Shown: in pieces, positions 11,913 to 22,800 of the stretch
Numbering within the stretch: position 1 is the stretch's first letter
Layout: every line of letters begins with the position of its first letter
NCBI GenBank assembly: GCA_014529385.2
Contig: CM043950.1
Span: forward strand, 80,160,343 to 80,224,342
DNA length: 64,000 nucleotides
Source: Adiantum capillus-veneris
Taxonomy: Eukaryota > Streptophyta > Polypodiopsida > Polypodiales > Pteridaceae
Reading direction: 5' to 3'
Program-made: the position numbers and the translations under genes
Notes under the pieces: generated by a model
The model's input: the letters and a program-made list of their open reading frames with translations, nothing else
Told to the model about the DNA's origin: nothing
Databases searched by the model: none

Positions 11913-12720
11913 AAAATGGCAGCAAAATTTGCAATGATATTGTTGGAGGAAGAATTTGTGTATGCCAAACATAACGCCTTTTACTTGTTGCAAAGCATTG
12001 CATGGCCGGCATGTATGCCCAAATGTGATGCCCTTAGTAAGTGGCCGCCCATTCTATGGAACAAAAGGGCCACCGAATATAAGCCAAAGGCCGCCCAATA
12101 CAATTAAATTGAGGCTTATGTGAAAAGGAAGAAAAAAAGAGAGGATCCATGGCATGAGCAAATGCCGCAAGCAGCGTGGAGGGAAAGAAAGAGACGTGCA
12201 GGCTTGGGAAGGCAGTGGTTGACGCTGACTAAGAAACGAAAAATCTCCAGAACATCGGCGAACACAGTTTTGGTACTACCCCCGTGAGAAACGGTGCTGG
12301 TCAAAAACCCGGATGCCACATCAGTAGGGGTAGTTTTTTATGCTCACTGGCAATGACGTCACCGTCGTTGCTAAGGGAGGGGGCAAACTTAAAATAGGGG
12401 AGATGTTGCATGCAAAGGGGGTTATTGTGTGAACTAAGGAGAGGAAGAAGTTGAACGAGGGCAAGGAGAAGTTAAGCGAAGGAGAGGAGGAAGTCTCTCT
12501 CGCTCTCCACTCATCCTTGACAAACTAAGGCAGGTAACAAAGCAAAGAAGGGCATTAGACATGGATATAGGGCAAGAAGAAGAAGGGAACGAACAAGCAA
12601 GAGGAGCTTAAGGGCTCGTCCTCAGGCAAGCAATAAAAGCTTGTTCTCTCTCTCTCTCGGTCCTTGAGAAGGAAGAGAGGGCGATGAGAGCGGGGCGGAA
12701 GGCAAGGAGAAAAGAGCTTT

Positions 12721-12721
<1 letters not shown>

Positions 12722-12791
<70 letters not shown>
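12722..12791. repeat. (CT)n microsatellite in 5' LTR of B
   Basis: About 35 uninterrupted CT dinucleotides, followed by a second short CT run at 12805-12819. The right LTR has a longer tract at the equivalent place. Confidence 0.95.
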
Positions 12792-12792
<1 letters not shown>

Positions 12793-13434
12793 AGATCTTT
12801 TCTTTCTCTCTCTCTCTCGCTTGAATAAGAGCAAAGCAAAGAGTATTCTCTCTTGTCCTCGGTAAGCAAGAAAGGAAGAATCGGAGCTTGGCTTGGCAAA
12901 GTCAGAAAGGGAGTTGGAGCTTGAAGGCAATTAAAAATCAAGGTGATTTAAGGAGAAGTTGAGGCCCCTGAACGGCAGATAAGACAGTGCAAAGCGCACA
13001 AACCAAGAAATTGAAGGTTAATTGATAATAACCGAGGCTTGATGATCGAGGCAGTGAACTAAATTAAATCTTGCAGAATCCACGGGGCAATTGAAGTAGT
13101 TGAAGTGGCAGAAGAGAACTTTCATCACCGACATCAGTCCAAAGGTTGACTAAGCATTTTGTTAATTTCGGTGTCGTTAACGGCCCGTTTAATCCTGTAA
13201 ATGGGAGCTTAAACTCCTAGTTAGTGGATGATCCAAGTGACGGTGATGTTAACAGCCCGCCTTGACTAAGAATTAAGCTGTACTCAAAGCTTTATCAATT
13301 AATTGAAGGGTACGATGATTTCTAGATTCAGTTGCATTTGTTGTTCTGATTCTCTCTCTTTCACGCCTCTCACAGCAAGAGTCTTTTCGACGCCTACCCG
13401 GCTCACGTTTCAAACTCATATCCCTCGACATCTT

Positions 13435-13449
13435 TGGTGAACCCGATGC
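13435..13449 (+). promoter_or_regulatory. Candidate primer-binding site of element B
   Basis: TGGTGAACCCGATGC lies four bases inside the 5' LTR edge. The leading TGG would pair with a tRNA 3' CCA. It is not the initiator-Met site seen in A, G and E, and I cannot name the tRNA. Confidence 0.45.
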
Positions 13450-14831
13450 AAAACGAGTCGGGGTGGGAGGTAAAGATGGAGAATTTAGAGCACATGATGA
13501 AGATGATTGCAGAGTTAAGTGCAAACGGTTTTGATGATAAGTCAACAATTCTAGATTTTTTGAGGATGCGTCAATTGGTTCAAGGATCTCAGCTTGAAAT
13601 AGAGACCGTAAAGAAGAAAATCAAATGGATGAAGCTTTGGATGTAGCTTTAGATGCAGTATACAACGAGAGTCGACTCTTTGATGGATATGATCCATAGG
13701 GCTACCTAGAGTGCTATGAGCTGGAGACCAAGGTAAGAGGGATGCTAGAAGAGTTGATGATCAAATATTTTGAGTTGTTAATGAGTTCAGATGTGAAGGA
13801 GCAGATTCAAGAGGCTACCACAGCCTGCAGCGGCAACTAGGAGTTTTTCAAAGAAGCTATTGTGCAAGTAAGTTATGAGCAGTATGAAAGCTATCAAGAA
13901 GAGATTTCAAATCTACCAAACTACGCAGATATTCGAGGACAAGTACGATCAAAATTAGAAGCTGTGATTGATGAGTGTATTGTACAAGATGCTACCTTCT
14001 TACATGCTAATGATGAGGACATAGTGAAAGATGTGTATAAAAAGTTGGGTTTTGCAGATACCTTGCATGAAGTAGAAGTCTTTGAGGGTGAGGCTTTACA
14101 GCTTCAGAATACACAAGGTGATTTTTGCAGAGAATCTATGCATGCACTACAGGTGGAAAAGAAATCAGGGGATCAAAACAATGAAGTGGATAAAGCTGAA
14201 GAAGAAATTGTGCAAGTGAATGACTGCAGTCATATTCAAGTAAATGTGCATGAAGATCGGTTACAGCTGATACTTTTGCTACTGACTCAGAATTAGAGCA
14301 GTTTTTTTGTGGTACAGATTCTAACAGAGAGGTGATTGATGATACTGGTACAGACTTTTCCAAAGAGTTGAATGATGATACAGATATTATAGGTAAAGGC
14401 AAGGCTACTACTATTGAGAGCAGTAGGACCATGGATTTCGGTATACCAGATTTACCAAATTTGGATATACCAGATTTTGAGGACTTGGTTAAGCAAGAGT
14501 ATGTGCTTGAAGATCTGCAAAATGTTGATTCAAAAGGGGTGCAAACTCCTTCATTGACAAGCTGTTGTGAAGTCGAGCTATCAAAGTGGAAAACTGATCT
14601 TGAATGTGATGATGATGAATAAGAGGGGGTGCAGACTCCTTCTTTGAAAAGTTTCTATGACCTAGAGCTACTAATCTGGCAGACTGATCCTGAATTTTCT
14701 GGGTATTTAGAGGGGGAGCAAACTTCTTCTCTTTCAAGAATTTGTGACATAGGGCTCACACTATGGTAGAATGATCATGAACTTGATGATGCTGATTTAG
14801 AGGGGGTGCATAGTGAAGTGAAATCTCTTGA
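13446..14831 (+). pseudogene. Element B acidic repeat protein, 5' half
   Basis: The coding frame begins near the ATG at 13446 (MQNESGWEVKMENLEHMM) just after the primer-binding site. It runs with two frame changes (near 13610 and 14275) and internal stops (near 13697, 13838, 14620 and 14768) to the insertion point of element A. It is strongly acidic and helical. From 14536 a ~30-residue unit recurs four times: GVQTPSL-like start, Glu/Asp run, then a Trp. Units start at about 14536, 14626, 14713 and 14803 (spacings 90, 87, 90 bp). I recognise no known domain. The phase resumes on the far side of A at 29939. Gag analogue, trans-regulator and captured host gene are all possible. Confidence 0.55.
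14536..14831 (+). repeat. Four ~90-bp coding repeats, each opening with a purine-rich GGGGTGCA-like block
   Basis: The anchors gcaaactcct (14541), gcagactcct (14631), gcaaacttct (14718) and gcatagtg (14808) each follow a run of G/A. All spacings are multiples of three, so the unit is about 30 codons. The purine block resembles the element's own polypurine tract at 31400. Confidence 0.7.
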
Positions 14832-15942
14832 TGTCACAGGAACAGAATAATAGAGATAGATAGCAAAAGATAGAGAAAGAGATCTTTGTATTGATGAATC
14901 TTTGCAGACTTTTGATACAACAGAGGAGCAATTGAATATGGGCGCACTCTGTTGTACAGAGCTCGAACCTCTCGACCACCCACGAGCTTCAGTTCGCTTG
15001 CATGCAGCGTCTCACTCGCACTCGCACTCGCAGAAGAGGAGATCTTTGAATGATCCCCAAACGCACCACCCTTCGTTCTTTTCCTCGAAAAGCATGCGCT
15101 TTTTAGGAGTTCGGTCAACTCGATTTTCGTGCCAAGTATACCTGCGAGAATAAGATAAGAACGTGATCGCTAAGCGATCCGTAAAGGTTAGATTTTTATC
15201 ATGACACTTTGCACAGATCCGGTTTCACACACTGATTTCTACATCACCTACAAAATAGTCGAAAGAACATACTCGTGCAACCAATTCAACATGATAATCA
15301 AAGTAAAAAAACATAATTATATACCTTCATAATCTCAATTGCAATACTCTACCATGAAGAAACAATCCACTTCTTGGTTGATAGCAGGGAGAACTGTATG
15401 ATGTTGTATGTCTGCCTGTCCCTGTGTATACTACACTGCTGCTGCCTTCTGTTTATTTTCATCATAACTTTTACAAACGAACTCAGAACAGATCAATCCA
15501 GGTACTTAAAACGACGGGAATAGGTCTGTTCTACAAGGAAGCGCGGACAAATTGCAAAAAACATCTTTGTTTGGTTAAAAACGCAACTTTTAGGTTGCGA
15601 ATCCTAAAACCTCTATTTTTGGGTCTCCACTACTTTTTCAACTTATTTTAAGCCTACCCATGCATTTTAAGCTAAAACACATAAATATAAAACATTGATA
15701 TTAATAAAAATCTCAATTTTACTGTTCATAGACAGACTATTTGTTATTAATTAATCTTTATCAAATACCTCTTTAGTGTAATATTTAGAAAAAGAATATA
15801 TGTTCTCTCTCAATATCTCAAACTCATTCGTATAAGTTCTATTTAATAGACTATTCAACAATCTTTCAAATCGTGCTAACGAAAGATATGTCCTACTGTA
15901 TTCTTTTCGACTTTAAGAACATCAAAGATTAGTACTATTAGA
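14832..15942 (-). repeat. 3' LTR of element A
   Basis: It matches 28810-29938 throughout. The outer edge is tgtcacag next to cttga. The inner edge reads agtactattaga where the other copy has agtcatattaca, so the terminal CA is mutated to GA. The purine-rich minus-strand run aagggaagaa abuts the inner edge as polypurine tract. Confidence 0.9.
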
Positions 15943-17939
15943 TTCTTCCCTTATCAAAATTAACTCTGTCCTCAGAGTTGGAAAGAGAGGAAAATCCTCT
16001 TTGGAAAACACTAAGATCAACCCATGATGCATCCTCTACTGGATAGTTCTGCCATTGAACCAAAACTTCCACAATGTCTCTATTTCTTAGATGTTTAACA
16101 CGCCTATCTAGCACTAAGTCTGGTTCTAGAGTCAATGTTCCGTCATCTTTCAACTTAGAGTTGTCTTGTAAAACATGATGCACATTATGAGCATACTTTT
16201 TCAATAAACTCACATGAAATACAGGATGCACTTTAACATGAGAAGGAAATTCCAATTTGTAAGCTAATGAACCAATGCGCTTCAAAATATTAAACAACCT
16301 AGCAAATCATGGAGACAATCTTTTATCTTGTCCAAGAATCAAATAAGACATCTCAGGAATAACCTTTAAGAAAACCATATCACCAGTTTCATACTCCACA
16401 ACACGATGTTTCTTGTCATAATACAATTTATGTCTCTTTTGAGCTTCTCTAATATTTCCCTTGATTTTGGCCATCTCGCTATTCAATTTCTCAAGCATCT
16501 CAGGTGACAGTTCTACCTTATTCCTCGAGTTAAGAAAATTAATAGGTGTAGGATAGTTGTAGCCATACATTGCCTCAAACGGAGTCATCCCAATAGATGA
16601 ATGATATGAACTGTTATATGCAAATTCAACCAAAGGCAGATATTCATTCCAATTAGATTGGTTTTCATTGGCATACATTCATAACATATCTTCTAAAATA
16701 CGATTCACTCTCTCCGTTTCCTCATCTGTTTGAGGATGAAAAGCAGTAGACATGCGTAACTGGGTACCTATAGAGTCAAAAGTTGCTCTCCGGAAATGAG
16801 AAGTGAACTTAGAATCTCTGTCAGACACTATGCTCTTGGGCATGCCATGCAAACAAAATATCTCTTTCACAAACAAGCGTGCAATGGTCAAAGCAGTATC
16901 AGTTATTTTTACAGGAAAGAAGTGAGCCTGTTTTGTGAGTCTATCTACCACCACAAAGATCGAGTCATACCCTCCACGAGTAGTAGGAAGTCTAATGATA
17001 AAGTCCATGGATATAGACTCCCACTTCTGTAAAGGAATGTCTAAGGATTGAAGGTCACCAGGCATCCTCTTATGTTCAATCTTAACTTGTTGACATTGAA
17101 AGCATTCACGCACATAAGTCTTAACATCCAATTTCATACGCGGCCAAAAGAATGAACTTTTAATCTTTTCATATGTCTTATTCAATCCAGGATGACACGA
17201 AAAAGGTGAGTTATGACACTCATGCAGAATTTGACTCTTAAAAGCAAAATTTGCAAGAATACACAAGCGGTCATAATAGTACAGATTTCCCTTATACAAG
17301 TGATATCTGTTCTCATACATCTCACCAATATTCTCACGCAAGAATTTCAAAATCGGCATGTAAAAAGAATCATTTTCAACTTCGGCATGTATCTCATCAA
17401 TCAAATTGGATCGCACAACTGTCAACAAATTACACATGGGCCTACGACTCAATGCATCTGCAACTTTATTTTCTTTTCCACAAAAATACTTCAAATCAAA
17501 GTCATACTCAGTTAGCAAATCAATCCATCTTCTTTGCCTGCTATTTAACAATGGTTGAGTAAAAATATAATTCAAGCTTTGATGATCAGTACGCAATTCA
17601 AATTTTACACCAAGCAAAAGATGACGCCAATGCTTCAATGCATGAACAACAGCAAGCAATTCTAGATCATATGTTGCATAGTTCAATTCATGTCGTCTTA
17701 ATTTCTTAGACTCATATGCAACCACTCTTCCTTCTTGTGTCAAAACACAACCTAATTGTTCACCACTAGCGTCACACGACACAACAAATGGTTTGCCCAT
17801 CTTAGGAACTTTTACAACACAATTTTCCGCTATTTTAGCCTTCAAGGTCTCAAAAGCAGTCTCACAGCTAGAAGTCCACACAAAACCCTTGTCTTTCTTG
17901 GTCAATTCGGTCAAAGGACTTGCTATCTTAGAGAAATCT
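15938..17939 (-). pseudogene. Element A pol, 3' half: RNase H, integrase, chromodomain
   Basis: The main frame 17947-16679 starts at the edge of element G. It shows RNase H motifs (VVSCDASG, then LRTDHQSLNYI) and VADALSRRP, which closes that domain. The integrase zinc-binding block follows (HPGLNKTYEKIK with CFQCQQVK), then the core with MDFIIRL, IVSDRDSKF and HPQTDEETERVN, giving the D,D,E triad. Stops at 16679-16681 and about 16305 split off the remaining integrase and the linker. The last frame (16297-15938) ends in a chromodomain (VEVLVQWQNYP, EDASW), which targets integration through histone contacts. The usual TDGQTE is TDEETE. The gene is broken by two stops and by element G. Confidence 0.9.
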
Positions 17940-19530
17940 TGTAACATTTAATGGCCTAAGAACTTATGTGTAGCGGAAATTAGCATGAACATAGTGGGCA
18001 TTTCATTAGAATAGATTCCTAATGAGAATTACAAGAGTGCTTGGGTGGAGAGAGCAACAAAAAGCATAACACCTAGTTAGATAGCATCGACAATACTTTC
18101 AAAAGAGAGAGAAATTAAGCTATTGACAACAGTTGAGGACCGGATTTGCATGGAGCCGGTCCCCCCTCCAAAAGGCTTTGTATTATGGTTTCTCCCATCA
18201 AGAGAGACATTGTACAGTACAATTATTTGTGTTCCTTCAAGACTAGCTAGTGCAATGAAGATGGAAGCTTCATACACCAAGCAAAACACTTAATCAAACA
18301 CAACTTGAATTATCCCCGTTCTCAGACCCAAGACCTCACACACCTTCAAAGATGGTGAGAGCTAGCAGGGTATGAGAGTAGATTGAGAGGAAGAAGGAGT
18401 ATCTTACGAGAAAGATGTACATCTCCTCACATAATCACTCATATTAGCATAGCTTAGCTTAGTAATTAGCTTGGTAGAGGAGATGAGCATGCATTGAAGC
18501 TTGGCTCTTGGTTGGATTTGCATCCACATGCCAAGAGAGTGTTGATGTAGGCTTCTATCTCACAAGCTTGGAGTAGGTGATGAGCTCTCCATTAAAGCTT
18601 GGGAGGAGATAGAGTATTCTTCCTTCACACATGGTCAAGTGTGAGTGTGTGTGTCAATGCCCAGCAAAAATCAGCCCCCTCTCTCTCTTGGGCGAGCCCT
18701 AGCTGCTAATTTGGTCTGGCTTTTACCTCATTGGACCTCCCCAAGTCAAGCCAATAGGTATTAAGCAGCATAAGTGATAGCCTTCTGACATGTGTCCCCC
18801 TTTCCCCTTTTGTGAGAGCTTTAGGTAATTAAATAATTAAACTAAATTCTCATTGGACCCCTTTGTCTCTTGGCCAATAGAAATCAGGCAAGCCATGGGG
18901 CTTCTGAATGCTCATTGGACACTTTGGGAGACTGCCCAATAGTCTTCTAGGAGACTTAATTCTCATTGGTTTCTTTTATTAAATGTTTTTTTTAAATTAA
19001 TTAAACTACATTTACTCTAGCTTAATTCTCATTGGTCCACTTCAAGGGTCTTCCAATAGGAATTGGGCACACCTTGTGGGCATCTGGCCTAGGGAGCTGA
19101 CATGTGTCCCTCATTCCCTTTGTGTAAAGGGAGCCTGTGTGTGTGTGTGTGGCTTTCTCTCTCATCCCCTACCTTTGGGGCTCGCCCCTTCCCATGTAGG
19201 AATGTGCAAAGACTTTTAGGGCACACACAAAGCATCCAATTTTTCGTAGGGTTGACCTTTGGACACAACCTTTGAATTTTGGAACCTTAGCATTTTGGAA
19301 GTCTTAATGGGCTGAACCTTAGGGTCTTTTTAGCCCATTGTTGCACATGGCTCTTTTGCAGATGGCCCCCCCTTTGGATCCCTATTTTCCCTCCTTTGGA
19401 TCCCTAATGTGGCCGGTCTGCTGGCTTAACCAATATTCTAGCTTTTTCTCCCTTGGCACTTCCCCACATTAAATGATCAGTTTAATATGAGAAAATCATT
19501 TAGGAGAATTAGATATTGATTATTATGACA
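17940..19530 (-). repeat. 3' LTR of element G
   Basis: It begins tgtaacattt and ends attatgaca, near-identical to 25240-26829. It contains several attggacc/ctcattgg-type boxes and short GT runs. The 70-codon open frame at 18077-18289 recurs in the other LTR (25377-25589) and is judged non-coding. Confidence 0.95.
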
Positions 19531-19885
19531 TTACCTCTCTCTTGAAATCATAGTCGTCCTCGACTATGGTGTAGAGAAGATAAAGGATATTTATGAGTCC
19601 TTTTCTTAGCGGGTAGAGGATCCCTATGTTACCCTATGATATCATTCCATAATGGATGACTAGTCCATTTGGCGCTTGAGAGCCTGAGGCTGCCGCAAGC
19701 ATGTCTGCACATTAGTCCTATCAGTCTTCCATAGTAGAGTGACAAGCTCTACTTGGTGTTTGGGAGACATCGTCTCCGCAAACTTGATCTAAGCATGCAT
19801 ACTACTTCATTTTTGTGCACAAATAAAGAAAAAGAGAGTCTTATAAGAAAAAAATTTGTTCATTTTTAACATTTTGTACATTTGC
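19531..19885. other. 3' untranslated region and polypurine tract of G
   Basis: The plus strand reads ttacctctctcttgaaat at 19531-19548, a polypurine tract on the minus strand directly inside the 3' LTR. The remainder up to the chromodomain stop is non-coding. Confidence 0.7.
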
Positions 19886-22800
19886 TTACTCTTGGGAAGC
19901 ATTGTAAGCATTGTTATCCTTTAATTGTATGCCTTGCATCCATCTAGCATCTTCAAAAGGATAATTCTTAAACTTAATAAGATATCGTCGGATAGTCTTA
20001 CCGCCTCTTAATACCTTGTCTTCATGTCGGAGAATGGACTCGGGCTGCAGCACCTCCTCTTGGTCCTCGATCTCCGGTGGGTCTTCAATAGTTGGTTCTT
20101 GAGGTGGCTCTCCTTTGTAAGGCTTTAATAGGCTCACATGAAAAGCATTGTGTATGAGCCAATGATTGGGCAACTTAAGTTGATAGGCCATCTCATTGAT
20201 TGGCCTAAGAATCTGGAAGGGACCATAGTACCTTTTTGCTAGTTTAGCATAGTACTTTTGGTGGCCCGTAGGATTCTTGCCCGTCGTGTGCCTTAATAGA
20301 GCCTTGGGAAACTTTAACAAGACCCAATCGTTTTCTTTAAAGGCTTGGGCTCTTCTGTGCTTGTCAGGAGCAGCCTTTTGCCTTTGCTGTGAGATAGAGA
20401 TAGCATCCTTAATCTTTTGGAAAGATTCTTGTAGGTTCGGCTATACTCATCTACAGCGAAGATCTTCCCATGTACCTTAAGTAGTAAGGGACTTTTTGAT
20501 CTTCCCTCAATTACCTCGAAAGGTGCTTTTCCTATGGAAGTATGTACAGTGTTATTGTAAGCATACTCTACTAAGGGTAAGTACTTCTCCCATTGGGATC
20601 TTTGATCTACTTCCGTTACATAGGCTTTTAGTAGATCGAGAATGGCTAGGTTAGCTATTTCACTTTGGCCATCAGTTTGTGGATGATAGGCCGAAGAGAA
20701 GTTTAGCCTTGTTCCTAAATTCTCAAAGAGACCCTTCCAGAAATTACTGGTCATTCTAGGATCTCTATCCGACACTATGGACATTGGCAAGCCATGGTAC
20801 TTGAAAATTTGTGAAATGAAGAGGGTTGCCATTTGATGGGCTTTGATAGTCTTTTTGACAGGTATAAAACGAGCTTGTTTACTGAACCTGTCTAGTATCG
20901 TCCATATCCCTGTATTCCCATGGATAGACTTAGGCAATCCAAAGATAAAATCCATGGATATGCTCTCCCAAGGTGAATTAGGGATTGGCAAGGGTTGAAG
21001 CAATCCAGGTTGCTTCCCTCTATCAAATTTTGTCTTTTGACATACCACACATTTGGAAACATACTCTTGTATGTTCACTTTCATGGTAGGCCAATAGAAA
21101 TATGTTTCAATTCCCTTTAAGGTAGACTGAATCCCTCTATGCCCCGCATATGGGGGAGCATGAGATTCATACATTACTTTCTCACGTAGTGAGTTAGTAA
21201 CTCATAGTCTATTACCATAGAGAAGATAACCGTCTTGTAAAGTAAATGGTTCTTCTTTCTTCCCTAATGCAAGGGCTGAAATCACATCTCTAAAATCGGA
21301 ATCAATAGCATACTCATCTATCATTGAAGATAGATCATTGTGAGTTGCTATGGAAACCGCATTCACTCTCGGTCGTCTTGAGAGTGCATCGGCTACTTGA
21401 TTATGCTTGCCAGCAATGTGAGCAATATGAAAATGAAATTGCGAAAGGAAATTTGCCCACCTCATTTGTTTGTCGGAGAGCTTGGTCTACATCATGAAGT
21501 ACTTAAGACTTTGGTGATCCGTTCGCAGAATGAAAGGAGTCCCCAATAAATAATGCTTCCATGAGTCTAAGGCATGTAGAACTGCAAGGAGTTCTTTTTC
21601 ATATATGCCTAGAGCTTGCTCAACAGGGTCGAGCCTTCGACTCTCATAGCCTATGGCGTGCCCTTCTTGGAGCAAAACAGCCCCAAGGAAATCACCACAA
21701 GCATCACATTGGACCTCAAATGGTTTTGAGAGATCCGGTAGTGTAAGCACAGGTTGAGAGATAAGCTTTTCTTTAAGCTTTTTGAAAGCATTGTTCTCCT
21801 TAGCAGACCATGTGTACCTAACACTTTTCTTTGTTAGGTCATGTAATGGTCCCGCAATTTGTGAGAACTTTTCTATGAAGCATCTATAGTATGCACACAT
21901 ACCTATAAAGCTTCTTAGTTCATGAAGATTCCTTGGTTTAGGCCATCCTTTTATTACCTCTAACTTGGATGGATCCATTTGGATGCCATCTTGAGAGATA
22001 ATGTGACCTAAATATTGAATCTCTTGCAAGAAAAATTCACTTTTCTTTCGATTAACATAAAGTTTATTCTCTCTTAAAACTTGAAATATTACCTGGAGGT
22101 GTTGCTTGTGTTCCTCCAATGAATTAGAGTAGATGATAATATCATCAAAGAACACTCCAGTGAAGGTTCGATGAGGCCTGAGCAGCTTCTCCATCAAGCG
22201 GTTGAATGTGGCTGGTGCATTGGTCAAGCCAAAAGGCATGACAATGTATTCGTAAAGACCAAATGTAGTACGAAATGCGGTCTTTACAATGTCTTGATCA
22301 ACTATCCTTATTTGATGATAGCCACTTTTTAGGTCAATCCTACTGAAGTAGGTCGATCCTTGTAGCTTATCAAATAGGTCTTCTACCCGTGGAACGGGAA
22401 ACCTATTCTTGATAGTGATCCTATTTAGTGCTCTATAGTCGACACACATACGATATGTGCCGTCTTTCTTTTGCACTAATAGCACAGGTGAGCAAAATGG
22501 AGATGAGATAGGCCTAACCATGCCCTTCTCAACTAACTCATGCACTTGCCGCATAATCTCCTCTTGTTGAGCTTGAGAAACTCTATAAGGATGTTTGTTA
22601 GGCGGTGAACTTCCTGGAAGAAGTTCAATTGCATGGTCATCATTACCTCGTTTAGAAGGTAGCTCACAAGGGATGTCGTCAATAAAAACATCTTGAAACC
22701 CCTTGAGAAAATTGGATAACTCTAATTCCTTTTGGTTGCGTTTATTTTCTTTTGCTAAAGCTTTAGGTTCATTTTGAGAATCTTTAACAAAAATCATGTA

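Larger units (their letters stand above)
11201..13430 (+). repeat. 5' LTR of element B
   Basis: It is homologous to 31411-33213 from tgcagctcc at 11205 to cctcgaca at 13430. The canonical TG is at 11205, but the target duplication ends at 11200, leaving four extra bases (accg) at the outer edge. It contains a long (CT) tract at 12722-12791. It also has about 450 bp (roughly 11615-12065) absent from the right LTR that includes PPR-derived sequence. Confidence 0.75.

Noticed and set aside
12555-12941. Open frame rich in Glu-Arg repeats over the CT tract (likewise 32266-32792, 49525-49821, 59352-59706, 61630-61892)
   Set aside because: Dinucleotide repeats leave all frames open and produce Ser-Leu or Glu-Arg runs; no coding signal.
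18077-18289. 70-codon frame present in both LTRs of G (also 25377-25589)
   Set aside because: Repeated only because LTRs are duplicates; no domain, and it lies in promoter/leader sequence.
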